From the NCBI GenBank assembly GCA_024123915.1, contig CP099650.1:6820001-6884000 (forward strand): a DNA stretch of 64,000 nucleotides. The letters are read 5' to 3'. This DNA is from Oxalobacteraceae bacterium OTU3CAMAD1. GTDB taxonomy: Bacteria > Pseudomonadota > Gammaproteobacteria > Burkholderiales > Burkholderiaceae_D. Under the pieces are notes generated by a model. That model did not search any database. It was not told the origin of the DNA and saw nothing but the letters and a program-made list of their open reading frames with translations. Positions within the stretch are counted from its first letter, which is position 1. Every line of letters begins with the position of its first letter. Shown here piece after piece: positions 52,377 through 62,680 of this stretch. A program made the translations under genes and the position numbers.

Positions 52377-54359
52377 TTATTCGGTGTTGCCCGGGGTTTC
52401 AGCACCCGGCTTTTTTTCATCGACCACGCCCTGTTCGGCCTGGAGCTCCGGCAAGGAGCGCAGCACCGCGTCCTCCTTCGGCACGGGCGTGGTGTCCTTG
52501 TCGCCGGCGCGCTTGCCGAGCATGTAGTAGTCCAGGGCCTTGCGCACGATCGGCGCGGCCACGGCGGCGCCGAAGCCGCCGTTCTCCACCACCACGGCGA
52601 TGGCGATGCGCGGCTTGTCGGCCGGCGCGAAGGCCGTGTAGAGGGCGTTGTCGCGCAGGCGCTCGGCGACCAGGGCGGCATTGTACTTCTCGTTCTTCTT
52701 GATGGCGAACAGCTGCGCGGTGCCGGTCTTGCCGCCGGAGGTGTAGCCGGCGTTGGCGAACGCGCGCGCGGCCGTGCCGCCGGTGGTCACGCCGACCATC
52801 GCGTTCTTGATGAAGTCGATATTCTGCTGCTTGAGCGGGATGCGGTAGCTTTCCTTGGGCACCGTCAGCCGGCGCGCGCGCGTGGCCGGGTCTTCGACGA
52901 TCTTGACCAGGTGCGGCTTCATCACCACGCCGTTGTTGGCCAGGTTGGCCGTGGCGTGCGCCATTTGCAGCGGCGTGTAGTTGTTGTAGCCGTTGCCGAT
53001 GCTGATCGAGATGGTGTCGCCGCCGACCCACTTCTGCGCCGCCACGTTTTTCTTGAAGCGGTTGCGCTTCCATTCCTTCGACGGCAGCACGCCCTGCTTC
53101 TCGTGTTCCAGGTCGATGCCGGTCAGCTGGCCGAAACCGAAAGGCTTCATGAAATCGCTGATCGCGTCGATCCCCATCTCGTTGCCGAGGATGTAGTAAT
53201 ACGTGTCGCAGGAGTCGACGATGGACTTGTACATGTCGACGGTGCCGTGGCCGCCCGGCTTGTCGTCGCGGAAGCGGTGCCCGCCCAAGGTGAAGTAGCC
53301 CGCGTCCGAGATCGACTGGTTCGGCGTGCGCTTGCCCAGCTCCAGCGCCGCCAGCGCCATGAAGGGCTTGAAGGTCGATCCCGGCGGATAGGTGCCCGAC
53401 AGCGGGCGGTTCACCATGGGCCGGTCCAGCGAAGTATTGAGTTCGTTCCAGCTTTGCGAGTCGATGCCGTCGACGAACAGGTTGGGATCGTAGCCGGGCC
53501 GCGACACATAGGCCAGGATGTCGCCCGTCTCCGGTTCGATCGCCACCAGCGCGCCGCGCCATTCGCCGAAGGCTTCCTCGATCACCTTCTGCAGCTCGAT
53601 GTCGATCGACAGTATCAGGTTGCTGCCCGGCGTGGCGTTGGTGCGCGACAGCGTGCGGATCGCGCGCCCGCCGGCCGACACCTCCACCTCCTCGTAACCG
53701 GTGGTGCCGTGCAGGTGCTTCTCGTAGCTTTTTTCCAAGCCTTCCTTGCCGATATGGTTGGTGCCGTTATAGTTGGCGGCATCATCGGTTTCGGCGATGG
53801 CGCGGGCCTCGGACTGGTTGACGCGGCCGATATACCCGATCACGTGCGAGGCGATCTCGCCCTGCGGGTACTGGCGGAACAGGCGGGCCTGGATCTCCAC
53901 GCCGGGAAAGCGGAAGCGTTGCGCAGAGAAGCGGGCCACCTCCTCGTCGGTCAGCCGGGTGCGCAGCGGCACGCTCTCGAAGCGCTTGGACTCTTCCAGC
54001 AGCTTGCGAAAGCGCTTGCGGTCCTTGACCTCGATGGAGACCAGTTTGGCCAGTTCGTCGATCGTTTCGTCCAAGGTCATGGACAGCTTGGCCGGCGTGA
54101 CCTCCAGCGTGTAGGCCGAGAAGTTACGCGCCAGGACCACGCCGTTGCGGTCCAGGATCAGGCCCCGGTTGGGCGCGATCGGCACGATGGCGATGCGGTT
54201 GTCCTCCGCCTTGACGGCGTAGTCGGCGTGCTTGACCACCTGCAGCCAGATGAAGCGCGTCAGCAGCAGCCCGAAGCAAATGAACACCAACCCGCCCAGT
54301 ACCGTCAGGCGCAGACGGAACTTGTGCAGTTCGCGCTGGTTGTCCTTAAGCTCAGTCAT
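52377..54359 (-). CDS. mrdA: Penicillin-binding protein 2, first copy
   Basis: Elongasome transpeptidase of 660 residues. It has the membrane anchor LGGLVFICFGLLLTRFIWLQ, a pedestal domain with LTDEEVARFSAQRF, and a transpeptidase domain with GSTFKPF, SCDTYYY (SxD, as in E. coli PBP2) and KTGTAQL. It lies 22 bp after mreD, the usual position, and is followed by its RodA partner. This copy is the likely ancestral one by position. Confidence 0.95.
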   Translation of the reverse strand: MTELKDNQRELHKFRLRLTVLGGLVFICFGLLLTRFIWLQVVKHADYAVKAEDNRIAIVPIAPNRGLILDRNGVVLARNFSAYTLEVTPAKLSMTLDETIDELAKLVSIEVKDRKRFRKLLEESKRFESVPLRTRLTDEEVARFSAQRFRFPGVEIQARLFRQYPQGEIASHVIGYIGRVNQSEARAIAETDDAANYNGTNHIGKEGLEKSYEKHLHGTTGYEEVEVSAGGRAIRTLSRTNATPGSNLILSIDIELQKVIEEAFGEWRGALVAIEPETGDILAYVSRPGYDPNLFVDGIDSQSWNELNTSLDRPMVNRPLSGTYPPGSTFKPFMALAALELGKRTPNQSISDAGYFTLGGHRFRDDKPGGHGTVDMYKSIVDSCDTYYYILGNEMGIDAISDFMKPFGFGQLTGIDLEHEKQGVLPSKEWKRNRFKKNVAAQKWVGGDTISISIGNGYNNYTPLQMAHATANLANNGVVMKPHLVKIVEDPATRARRLTVPKESYRIPLKQQNIDFIKNAMVGVTTGGTAARAFANAGYTSGGKTGTAQLFAIKKNEKYNAALVAERLRDNALYTAFAPADKPRIAIAVVVENGGFGAAVAAPIVRKALDYYMLGKRAGDKDTTPVPKEDAVLRSLPELQAEQGVVDEKKPGAETPGNTE

Positions 54360-54381
54360 GGCGGGGCCGGGATCAGATCGA

Positions 54382-54894
54382 TCAGATCGGGCGGGTGTGG
54401 TCGCGGTCGACCGCGCGCCGCTGGGGCGCCAGCAGCAGCCAGGTGGCGATCGGCCACAGGGCCACGGCGATCACGCTTTCGACGAAGTAGTACCAGCTCG
54501 GGAACTTACCGGAGACGAAGAAGCGGATCACCAGCTGGATCGACTGCGCCATGAGCAGCAGCGGAAACACGTGCATCGCCTGCGTCAGCAGCGGGAACCA
54601 CAGCACGCGCCGGTGCAGCATGATGGCGAAGTACGACAGCAAGGTATAGGCCAGCGCGTTCTCGCCCAGCAGGGTCGAGTCGTGGACGTCCATCAGCAGG
54701 CCAAGGAAGAAGGCGGTGCCGATGCCGACCTTGCGCGGCTGGTGGACGCCCCAGAACACCAGCACCAGCGCGACGAAATCGGGCACGCCGACGAACTGCC
54801 CCCACGGCAGCAAGTTCAGTAAAAAGGCGCAGAACAGGCTGAAGGCGATGAACAGCGGGCTGACCGGCAGCAGAATATAGTGTGGACGGTTCAT
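54382..54894 (-). CDS. mreD: Rod shape-determining protein MreD
   Basis: Inner-membrane protein of the elongasome, 170 residues with about five membrane helices (starting LFIAFSLFCAFLLNLLPWG). Family stretches are FVALVLVFWGVHQP and FFLGLLMDVHDSTLLGENAL. Its ATG overlaps the mreC stop by 4 bases. It links MreC to the synthases. Confidence 0.93.
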   Translation of the reverse strand: MNRPHYILLPVSPLFIAFSLFCAFLLNLLPWGQFVGVPDFVALVLVFWGVHQPRKVGIGTAFFLGLLMDVHDSTLLGENALAYTLLSYFAIMLHRRVLWFPLLTQAMHVFPLLLMAQSIQLVIRFFVSGKFPSWYYFVESVIAVALWPIATWLLLAPQRRAVDRDHTRPI

Positions 54895-56051
54895 CGTGCC
54901 GGCTCCTTCGGTGTGGTGGCGGCGGCCGGTGCTTGTGCAGCCGGTGCGGCCGTCGCCGGCGTGGTGGTCGTGGGTTTGGCTGCCGCGCCAGTGGCAGGCG
55001 CGGTGGCGGCGCCGTCTGTCGGCGCGACTTTGGGCGGCAGCGGCGGCGGCATCACCGGCATCAGTCCCGGCGCCGCGTTGTTGACTGGGGCGGTGGCAGC
55101 GGCGGCCGGCGCGGCCTGGCCGTCGGCGCCCTCTTTCGCCGGGTCCTTGACGGGCGCCATCTTGTTATTGCCCTTCTTCGGCGTGCGCGGCTCTTCCTCG
55201 GGCGGGCGCGGAGGCAGCTCCGGCGTCGACATCAGGATCAGCAACTGGGTATTGTTGGCGACGCCGGCCAGCGGCTGGCAGATCACGCCGCCGAAGGAAC
55301 CGCCGGCGCTGTTTTCCACCTGCGTCACGCGCGCCACGGCCAGGCCGGCCGGATAGATGCCGTCCAGGCCCGAGGTGACGACGATGTCGCCGACCTGGAT
55401 ATCGGCGTTGGGCGCGGTGAAGCGCAGCTCCAGCGCGCCGATCTTGCCGCGGCCATAAGCGACGCTGCGCAAGCCGTTGCGCAGCAGCTGGACGGGAATG
55501 GCCTGTTCTTTATCGGTCAGCAGCGTGACCTCGGACGTGAACGGGAACACCCGCGTCACCTGCCCGACCACGCCCTGGTTGTCGATCACCGGCATGCCGA
55601 GCATGACGTCGCTCTTGATGCCGCGGTCGAGGATGATCTTGCGGCTGTTGGCGTCGCGCGCGTCGTACAGCACCTCGGCCAGCATCGACTTGACGGGCAG
55701 CTGCTCGCGCGCGCCCATCAGCTTGCGCAGCTGGTTGTTCTCGACGGTGCGAAGCTGCGCCTGCTGCAGCGCCTGGGCGTCGGCGATCTGCTGGCGTTTG
55801 AGCTCATTGACCTGCTTTTTCATCGACGACAAGGTGGAGAAGTAGTCGCCGACGCCGTAAATGGCGTCGCGCGGCAGCAGCGCGACCATCTGCAGCGGAT
55901 ACAACACGGTACCCGCGACCTGGCGCACGGTCGACAGGGTGCGCATGCGCGCGTCGACCAACAGCAGTGCAATCGATATGCACGCGAACACCGTCATCTT
56001 GACCCGGGCCGAAGCGCCTTGCTTGAAAAGTGGCGGAGGACTGTATTCCAT
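54891..56051 (-). CDS. mreC: Rod shape-determining protein MreC
   Basis: Periplasmic scaffold that activates the PBP2-RodA pair. 386 residues: short cytosolic end, one membrane helix (VKMTVFACISIALLLVDARM), coiled coil (about 65-105, SMKKQVNELKRQQIADAQAL), and the beta-barrel domain (about 110-280). A Pro/Ala/Thr-rich C-terminal tail of around 100 residues follows. The start was set at ATG 56051 (MEYSPPP); a TTG three codons upstream is possible. A hairpin separates it from mreB. Confidence 0.93.
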   Translation of the reverse strand: MEYSPPPLFKQGASARVKMTVFACISIALLLVDARMRTLSTVRQVAGTVLYPLQMVALLPRDAIYGVGDYFSTLSSMKKQVNELKRQQIADAQALQQAQLRTVENNQLRKLMGAREQLPVKSMLAEVLYDARDANSRKIILDRGIKSDVMLGMPVIDNQGVVGQVTRVFPFTSEVTLLTDKEQAIPVQLLRNGLRSVAYGRGKIGALELRFTAPNADIQVGDIVVTSGLDGIYPAGLAVARVTQVENSAGGSFGGVICQPLAGVANNTQLLILMSTPELPPRPPEEEPRTPKKGNNKMAPVKDPAKEGADGQAAPAAAATAPVNNAAPGLMPVMPPPLPPKVAPTDGAATAPATGAAAKPTTTTPATAAPAAQAPAAATTPKEPAR

Positions 56052-56109
56052 GACTTCCAATAATCCGGCGCTCCCGCGCCAACGAGACTGTCAACTCACC
56101 CAAAGCACC

Positions 56110-56131
56110 GGGGCCGCTGTTTCGCGGCCCC
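56110..56131 (-). terminator. Hairpin between mreB and mreC
   Basis: GGGGCCGC and GCGGCCCC with a 6-nt loop, starting 7 bp after the mreB stop. No T-run follows on the minus strand, so it may attenuate or mark an mRNA processing point, giving more MreB than MreC. Confidence 0.45.
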
Positions 56132-56138
56132 GTCTTGA

Positions 56139-57383
<1,245 letters not shown>

Positions 57384-57453
57384 TTAGCCAGAACTTCAAG
57401 TTTTTTATCAATGTAACAATTAAACCCCGCGCGGCCCGTCCGCGCCATTCGCT

Positions 57454-57756
57454 ATGTCCCTGACCCTATCCGACGTAACACGCATTGCCAAACTGGCCCA
57501 GCTTGAGATGAGCGAGCAGCAGAGCGCCACCGCGCTCGAGCAGCTGAATGGCATTTTCGCGCTGGCCGAACAGATGCAGGCGGTCGACACCGACGGCGTC
57601 GCCCCGCTGAGCCACCCGCTGGCGGCGCACATGAACAACATCGCCCTGCGCCTGCGCGAGGACGCGGCCACCGAGTCCAATCGCCGCGAGGACTACCAGG
57701 CCGTCGCGCCAAAGACACAGGATGGCCTGTATCTGGTGCCGAAAGTGATCGAATAA
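57454..57756 (+). CDS. gatC: Asp-tRNA(Asn)/Glu-tRNA(Gln) amidotransferase subunit C
   Basis: Small subunit that stabilises GatA on GatB; 100 residues, normal length. Family segments are [31 protein letters not shown] and the C-terminal [20 protein letters not shown], which wraps around GatA. The presence of gatCAB means that Gln-tRNA or Asn-tRNA, or both, is made by the indirect route. Confidence 0.94.
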   Translation: MSLTLSDVTRIAKLAQLEMSEQQSATALEQLNGIFALAEQMQAVDTDGVAPLSHPLAAHMNNIALRLREDAATESNRREDYQAVAPKTQDGLYLVPKVIE

Positions 57757-57791
57757 GCAAGCCGAAAAAGCAAGCCGAGTAAGCAAGCCGA
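57755..57791 (+). repeat. Three 13-bp tandem units after gatC
   Basis: AAGCAAGCCGA occurs three times at a 13-bp period (57755, 57768, 57781), starting at the gatC stop codon. The second and third copies are exact. It was probably produced by slippage, and it adds to the gatC-gatA spacer. Confidence 0.7.
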
Positions 57792-57866
57792 CCACGCGCG
57801 TGGCTTTTGCCACGAGGCTTAGCCCCCATCTTCGCCTCGATCATCCCCGAATTGAATTGAAACGCC

Positions 57867-59351
57867 ATGCACACCAAAACCCTTAAAGAGCTGTCCGCGC
57901 TCCTGCAAAGCAAAGCCGTCACCGCCACCGAGCTGGCCACGCACTTCCTCGACCGCATCGAGAAGAGCGACCTGAACGCCTTCCTGCACGTGGACCGCGC
58001 CCTGACGCTGGCGCAGGCCGCCGAGGCGGACGCCCGCATCGCCGCCGGCACCGCCACCCCGCTGACCGGCGTGCCGATCGCCCACAAGGATATCTTCGTC
58101 ACGCGCGACTGGCGCTCGACCGCCGGCTCGAAGATGCTGGCCGACTACGTCAGCCCGTTCGACGCCACCGTCGTCGAGAAGTTCCGCAAGGCCGGCATGG
58201 TCACCTTGGGCAAATTGAATTGCGACGAATTCGCCATGGGCTCGGCCAACGAGAACTCGGCCTTTGGCCCGGTCAAGAACCCGTGGGACAAGAACGCCGT
58301 GCCGGGCGGCTCGTCGGGCGGCTCGGCCGCCGCCATCGCCGCGCGCCTGGCGCCGGCCGTCACCGGCACCGACACCGGCGGCTCGATCCGCCAGCCGGCC
58401 GCCTTCTGCGGCATCACCGGCATCAAGCCGACGTACGGCCGCGTGTCCCGCTTCGGCATGATCGCCTTCGCCTCGTCGCTCGACCAGGGCGGCCCGATGG
58501 CGCAAACGGCCGAGGACTGCGCACTGCTGCTCAACGCCATGGCCGGCTTCGACGAACGCGATTCGACCTCGCTGACGCCGGAACTGGGCGGGGTCGACGA
58601 AGACTTCACGCGTGAACTGGGCCAGCCCCTGACCGGCCTGCGCATCGGCGTACCGAAGGAATACTTCGGCGAAGGCCTCGCGGCCGACGTCGAACAGGCC
58701 GTGCGCGCCGCGCTGGCGCAGTACGTGGCGCTGGGCGCGACCCTGGTCGACATTTCGCTGCCGAATACCGCGCTGTCGATCCCGGCCTACTACATGATCG
58801 CTCCGGCCGAGGCGTCGTCCAACCTGTCGCGCTTTGACGGCGTGCGTTACGGCCACCGCGCCGCCGACTACAAGGACCTGTCGGACATGTACCGCAAGAG
58901 CCGCGCGGAAGGCTTCGGCGCCGAAGTCAAACGCCGCATCATGGTGGGGACGTATGTGCTGTGCCACGGCTACTACGACGCCTACTACCTCAAGGCGCAA
59001 AAGATCCGCCGCCTGATCGCGCAGGACTTCGAAGCGGTGCTCAACGGCCCGAACGCCGTCTGCGACGTCATCATGGGCCCGGTCGCGCCGACCGTCGCCT
59101 GGGACCTGGGCGACAAGTCCGACGACCCGGTGGCCGCCTACTTGGCCGACATCTTCACTCTGTCGACCAGCCTGGCCGGCCTGCCCGGCATGTCGATCCC
59201 GTGCGGCTTCGGCCAGGGCGACAAGAACGCCAACCGCCCGGTGGGACTGCAAATCATCGGCAAGCATTTCGGCGAAGCGAAGCTGCTCAACGTCGCCCAC
59301 CAGTACCAGCTGGCGACCGACTGGCACACCCGCGCTCCGGCCGGCATCTAA
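57867..59351 (+). CDS. gatA: Asp-tRNA(Asn)/Glu-tRNA(Gln) amidotransferase subunit A
   Basis: Amidase subunit that releases ammonia from glutamine; 494 residues. The catalytic triad is visible as Lys74 ([11 protein letters not shown]), Ser149/150 region ([16 protein letters not shown]) and the nucleophile Ser in [15 protein letters not shown]. It is one operon with gatC and gatB, with 22 bp to gatB. Confidence 0.97.
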   Translation: MHTKTLKELSALLQSKAVTATELATHFLDRIEKSDLNAFLHVDRALTLAQAAEADARIAAGTATPLTGVPIAHKDIFVTRDWRSTAGSKMLADYVSPFDATVVEKFRKAGMVTLGKLNCDEFAMGSANENSAFGPVKNPWDKNAVPGGSSGGSAAAIAARLAPAVTGTDTGGSIRQPAAFCGITGIKPTYGRVSRFGMIAFASSLDQGGPMAQTAEDCALLLNAMAGFDERDSTSLTPELGGVDEDFTRELGQPLTGLRIGVPKEYFGEGLAADVEQAVRAALAQYVALGATLVDISLPNTALSIPAYYMIAPAEASSNLSRFDGVRYGHRAADYKDLSDMYRKSRAEGFGAEVKRRIMVGTYVLCHGYYDAYYLKAQKIRRLIAQDFEAVLNGPNAVCDVIMGPVAPTVAWDLGDKSDDPVAAYLADIFTLSTSLAGLPGMSIPCGFGQGDKNANRPVGLQIIGKHFGEAKLLNVAHQYQLATDWHTRAPAGI

Positions 59352-59373
59352 CATAGAACAGAGCGAGAATCAT

Positions 59374-60834
59374 ATGGAATGGGAAGTCGTCATCGGTCTT
59401 GAGAACCACGTGCAGCTCACGACCGAATCAAAAATCTTCAGCGGCTCGCCGATCAAGTTCGGCGCCGAGCCGAACACGCAAGCCAGTCCCGTGGACCTGG
59501 CGCTGCCCGGCGTGCTGCCGGTGATGAACAAGCAGGCCGTCGACCGCGCCATCCGCTTCGGCCTGGCCGTCGGCGCAAAAATCGCGCCGGCGTCGATCTT
59601 CGCCCGCAAAAACTACTTCTATCCGGACCTGCCGAAGGGCTACCAGATCAGCCAGTTCGAAGACCCGGTGGTCATCGGCGGCTCGCTGACGTTCGGCTTC
59701 GAAAAGGATGGCGAATTCGTCACCAAGACCGTCAACCTGACGCGCGCCCACCTGGAAGAAGACGCCGGCAAATCGCTGCACGAGGACTACGCCGGCATGA
59801 GCGGCATCGACTTGAACCGCGCCGGCACGCCGCTGCTGGAAATCGTCTCCGAGCCGGAAATCCGCAGCGCCGCCGAAGCGGTGGCCTACGCCAAGGCGCT
59901 GCACTCGCTGGTGATGTGGCTCGGCGTCTGCGACGGCAACATGCAGGAAGGCTCGTTCCGCTGCGACGTCAACGTCTCGGTGCGCCCCAAGGGACAGAAG
60001 GAATACGGCACCCGTTGCGAGATCAAGAACCTGAACTCGTTCCGCTTCATCGAGGAAGCGGTGCACGTCGAAGTGCGCCGCCAGATCGAGTTGATCGAAG
60101 ACGGCGGCAAGGTCGTGCAGGCGACGCGCCTGTACGATCCGGACCGCAAAGAGACGCGCGAAATGCGCAGCAAGGAAGACGCGCAGGATTACCGCTACTT
60201 CCCGGACCCCGACCTGCCGCCGCTGGTGATTTCGGACGAATGGATCGCGAAGGTGAAGGCCTCGATGCCGGAACTGCCGGCCGCCATGCGCGCGCGTTTC
60301 GTCAGCGAGTACGCGCTGCCGGAATACGATTCGCTGGTGCTGACGGCGTCCAAATCGATGGCGACCTACTTCGTCGCCGTGGTGGAAAAAGCCGGCAAGG
60401 AAAACGCCAAGGCCGCCGCCAACTGGCTGATGGGCGACGTCTCGTCGACCCTGAACCGCGAAGGCGTGGACCTGGACGACTCGCCGGTATCGGCCGCGCA
60501 GCTGGCCGCGATGTTGAAGCGCATCGCCGACGGCACGATCTCCAACAAGGCGGCGAAGGAAGTCTTCGCCGGCATGTGGGAAGCCAAATCTTCGGATGAG
60601 AACCTGGTCGACACCATCATCGAAGCCAAGGGTCTGAAGCAGATCTCGGACACCGGCGCGCTGGAAGCCATCGTTAATGACGTCATCGCCGCCAACGCCA
60701 AATCGGTGGAGCAGTACCGCGCCGGCAAGGAAGCGGCGCTCAACGCGCTGATCGGCCAGGCGATGAAGGCGTCGCGCGGCAAGGCCAACCCGGCCCAGCT
60801 GACCGAGCTGCTGAAGGCCAAGCTGGCCGAATAA
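59374..60834 (+). CDS. gatB: Asp-tRNA(Asn)/Glu-tRNA(Gln) amidotransferase subunit B
   Basis: Kinase/amidating subunit that binds the mischarged tRNA; 486 residues. It starts [14 protein letters not shown]. The cradle domain has [16 protein letters not shown] and [10 protein letters not shown]. The helical and YqeY-like C-terminal domains follow ([28 protein letters not shown]). A strong terminator follows. Confidence 0.97.
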   Translation: MEWEVVIGLENHVQLTTESKIFSGSPIKFGAEPNTQASPVDLALPGVLPVMNKQAVDRAIRFGLAVGAKIAPASIFARKNYFYPDLPKGYQISQFEDPVVIGGSLTFGFEKDGEFVTKTVNLTRAHLEEDAGKSLHEDYAGMSGIDLNRAGTPLLEIVSEPEIRSAAEAVAYAKALHSLVMWLGVCDGNMQEGSFRCDVNVSVRPKGQKEYGTRCEIKNLNSFRFIEEAVHVEVRRQIELIEDGGKVVQATRLYDPDRKETREMRSKEDAQDYRYFPDPDLPPLVISDEWIAKVKASMPELPAAMRARFVSEYALPEYDSLVLTASKSMATYFVAVVEKAGKENAKAAANWLMGDVSSTLNREGVDLDDSPVSAAQLAAMLKRIADGTISNKAAKEVFAGMWEAKSSDENLVDTIIEAKGLKQISDTGALEAIVNDVIAANAKSVEQYRAGKEAALNALIGQAMKASRGKANPAQLTELLKAKLAE

Positions 60835-60855
60835 GCCTTTTCGCAAAACTGAAAG

Positions 60856-60893
60856 AAAACGCCCCGCCAGCCACAAGGCTCGCGGGGCGTTTT
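60856..60893. terminator. Bidirectional Rho-independent terminator
   Basis: AAAAC, GCCCCGC, loop, GCGGGGC, GTTTT. It serves gatB on the plus strand and the converging hydrolase gene on the minus strand. Confidence 0.85.
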
Positions 60894-60902
60894 CATTTGT
60901 CG

Positions 60903-61838
60903 TCAAGGCTTGACGTTACGGTTCAGGAATTCCAGCATTTGCGTGGCGATCTCCTGGCCGTGGGTCTCGATGGCGAAGTGGCCCGAGTCCAGGAAGCGCA
61001 CTTCGGCTTTAGGATTGTCGCGTTTAAACGCTTCGGCGCCGGCCGGCAGGAAGAACGGATCGTTCTTGCCCCAGATCGCCAAGGTCGGCGGGCGGTGGCT
61101 GCGGAAAAATTCATGCAGCTGGCTGTACTGCTTGATGTTCTGGCCGTAGTCGAGCAGCAGGTCCATTTGCACCTCAACGCCGATGCGCTCTATCGCCGCG
61201 TGCGCCAACTGCCATGTCTCTGGCGCAATCAGCGACGCATCGCGCACGCCCTCGGTGTACTGCCATTTGGTCATGTCCAGCGTATTGAAGCGGCGCAAGG
61301 CCTCGCGGTTGGCGGCGGTGGGATCGGCCCAGGCCTTGCGCATATCGGCCCACCCGTCGCTCAAGCCCTCTTCGTAGCCATTGCCGTTCTGGCTGACGAT
61401 CGCCGTGACTTTTTGCGGATTCCTCACCGCCAGGCGCCAGCCGACCGGCGCGCCATAATCGAACACATACATCGCGTAGCGCTCCGCCCCCTTCGCCACA
61501 GTGAAGGCGTCGATCACGGAGGCGAGGTTGTCGAAGGTGTAAGCGAACTGCTTGCCGGGCATGACGCTCGTCTGGCCGAAGCCCGGCAAATCCGGCGCGA
61601 TCACGTGGTATTTGGTCGCCAGTTGCGGGATCAGATCGCGGAACATATACGAAGAGGCGCCAAAGCCATGCAGCAGCAACACAACGGGCGCCTTGGCCGG
61701 GCCAGCCTCGCGGTAGAAGATGTTGACGCCCTGGACTTCCAGCGTACGGTGATGGACTTGCGCGGTATTGTCGGCGGCGTTGGCGACGAGGGCGGTGGCT
61801 AGGCTGGCTGCGGCGAACAGCGACGGTTTGAGGTTCAT
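60903..61838 (-). CDS. Secreted alpha/beta hydrolase with an aspartate nucleophile
   Basis: A 311-residue protein with a signal peptide (FAAASLATALVANA), so periplasmic or secreted. Alpha/beta-hydrolase fold with the oxyanion motif LLHGFG. The nucleophile position is Asp127 (YVFDYGAPVGW). Asp260 (WGKNDPFF) and His287 (DSGHFAIET) complete the triad. An Asp nucleophile is typical of haloalkane dehalogenases and epoxide hydrolases. The substrate is unknown. It is divergent from the CGNR gene, with a shared palindromic region. Confidence 0.87.
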   Translation of the reverse strand: MNLKPSLFAAASLATALVANAADNTAQVHHRTLEVQGVNIFYREAGPAKAPVVLLLHGFGASSYMFRDLIPQLATKYHVIAPDLPGFGQTSVMPGKQFAYTFDNLASVIDAFTVAKGAERYAMYVFDYGAPVGWRLAVRNPQKVTAIVSQNGNGYEEGLSDGWADMRKAWADPTAANREALRRFNTLDMTKWQYTEGVRDASLIAPETWQLAHAAIERIGVEVQMDLLLDYGQNIKQYSQLHEFFRSHRPPTLAIWGKNDPFFLPAGAEAFKRDNPKAEVRFLDSGHFAIETHGQEIATQMLEFLNRNVKP

Positions 61839-61900
61839 GTCGATTCCTTCGGCTAGTAAATGTTGAGCGGCTTGAATAACCGCTATAATTGACTCAAATT

Positions 61901-61938
61901 GGTTACTTAAGACGGAGTATCCGAAGTTTTAAGTAACC
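61901..61938. promoter_or_regulatory. Inverted repeat between hydrolase and CGNR genes, candidate operator
   Basis: Exact 10-bp arms GGTTACTTAA and TTAAGTAACC, separated by 18 bp. They overlap the spacer and -10 of the hydrolase promoter, which fits an operator for repression. Confidence 0.5.
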
Positions 61939-61944
61939 TGTCAA
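61916..61944 (-). promoter_or_regulatory. Promoter of the hydrolase gene
   Basis: On the minus strand, perfect TTGACA (61944-61939), a 17-bp spacer, then GATACT (61921-61916). The start codon lies about 80 bp downstream. Confidence 0.6.
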
Positions 61945-61969
61945 CACAAACTTTAACGGTTATCAGATC

Positions 61970-62581
61970 ATGAGAGCACAAAAGCATCCCGCTAGCGGGG
62001 TATCGGAAGCGCCGAGGGTGGGCGACCATCTGGCGATGGATCTGCTGAACACCGAGGCCAGCGTGGACGGCGAAACGGTCGACTATTGGGATAGCGGAGA
62101 GGACGTTCTGGCGTGGCTGGCGCGCCATGGCATCGCGCCGGTCGGCACGGAAAGCCCGGTGGACCTGGCCGCGCTGCTGACACGGGCGAAAACGCTGCGC
62201 GCGTTGGCAAGGCGGCTGATCGGGGAACGCAAGGATGACAGGCTCGGCGATATTGCCGGCCTCGACGCGTATCTGCAAGCCCACCTCACCGCGCCGCACC
62301 TGGCACGTGACAGCGAAGGCGGCTTGACTCTCACGCGGCAGGTCCGCGCCGACCCGGTCTCATCGATGTTGGGTGCGGTGGCCGAGGCAACTGCGCAACT
62401 ACTGGTCGAAGGCGACTTCCACCTCGTCAAGCAGTGCGAGCACCCCGAATGCATCCTGTGGTTTTACGACCGCACCAAAGCGCACAAGCGGCGCTGGTGC
62501 AGCATGGCCCTGTGCGGCAACCGCTACAAGGCGGCCCAGTTTCGGAAGAAAGCGGGCCGGGGGACGGATACGGTCGAATGA
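61970..62581 (+). CDS. CGNR zinc-finger (ABATE domain) protein
   Basis: A 203-residue protein. The N-terminal ABATE-like region (about 15-150) starts GDHLAMDLLNTEASVDGETV. The C-terminal zinc finger (about 155-195) has Cys in KQCEHPECILWFYD and the hallmark WCSMALCGNRYKAAQFRKK. Members are thought to be transcriptional regulators. The divergent hydrolase gene and the inverted repeat between them suggest it controls that gene and itself; that is inference. Confidence 0.88.
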   Translation: MRAQKHPASGVSEAPRVGDHLAMDLLNTEASVDGETVDYWDSGEDVLAWLARHGIAPVGTESPVDLAALLTRAKTLRALARRLIGERKDDRLGDIAGLDAYLQAHLTAPHLARDSEGGLTLTRQVRADPVSSMLGAVAEATAQLLVEGDFHLVKQCEHPECILWFYDRTKAHKRRWCSMALCGNRYKAAQFRKKAGRGTDTVE

Positions 62582-62680
62582 TCAGGTTGTACCCGCTGCT
62601 CTTCCACATCGCGATTGTGCGGGTCACTGGCTGATGCCCAAGGTTACTCGTGACCCCAGCGATGATGTGCAATGGCTGGC

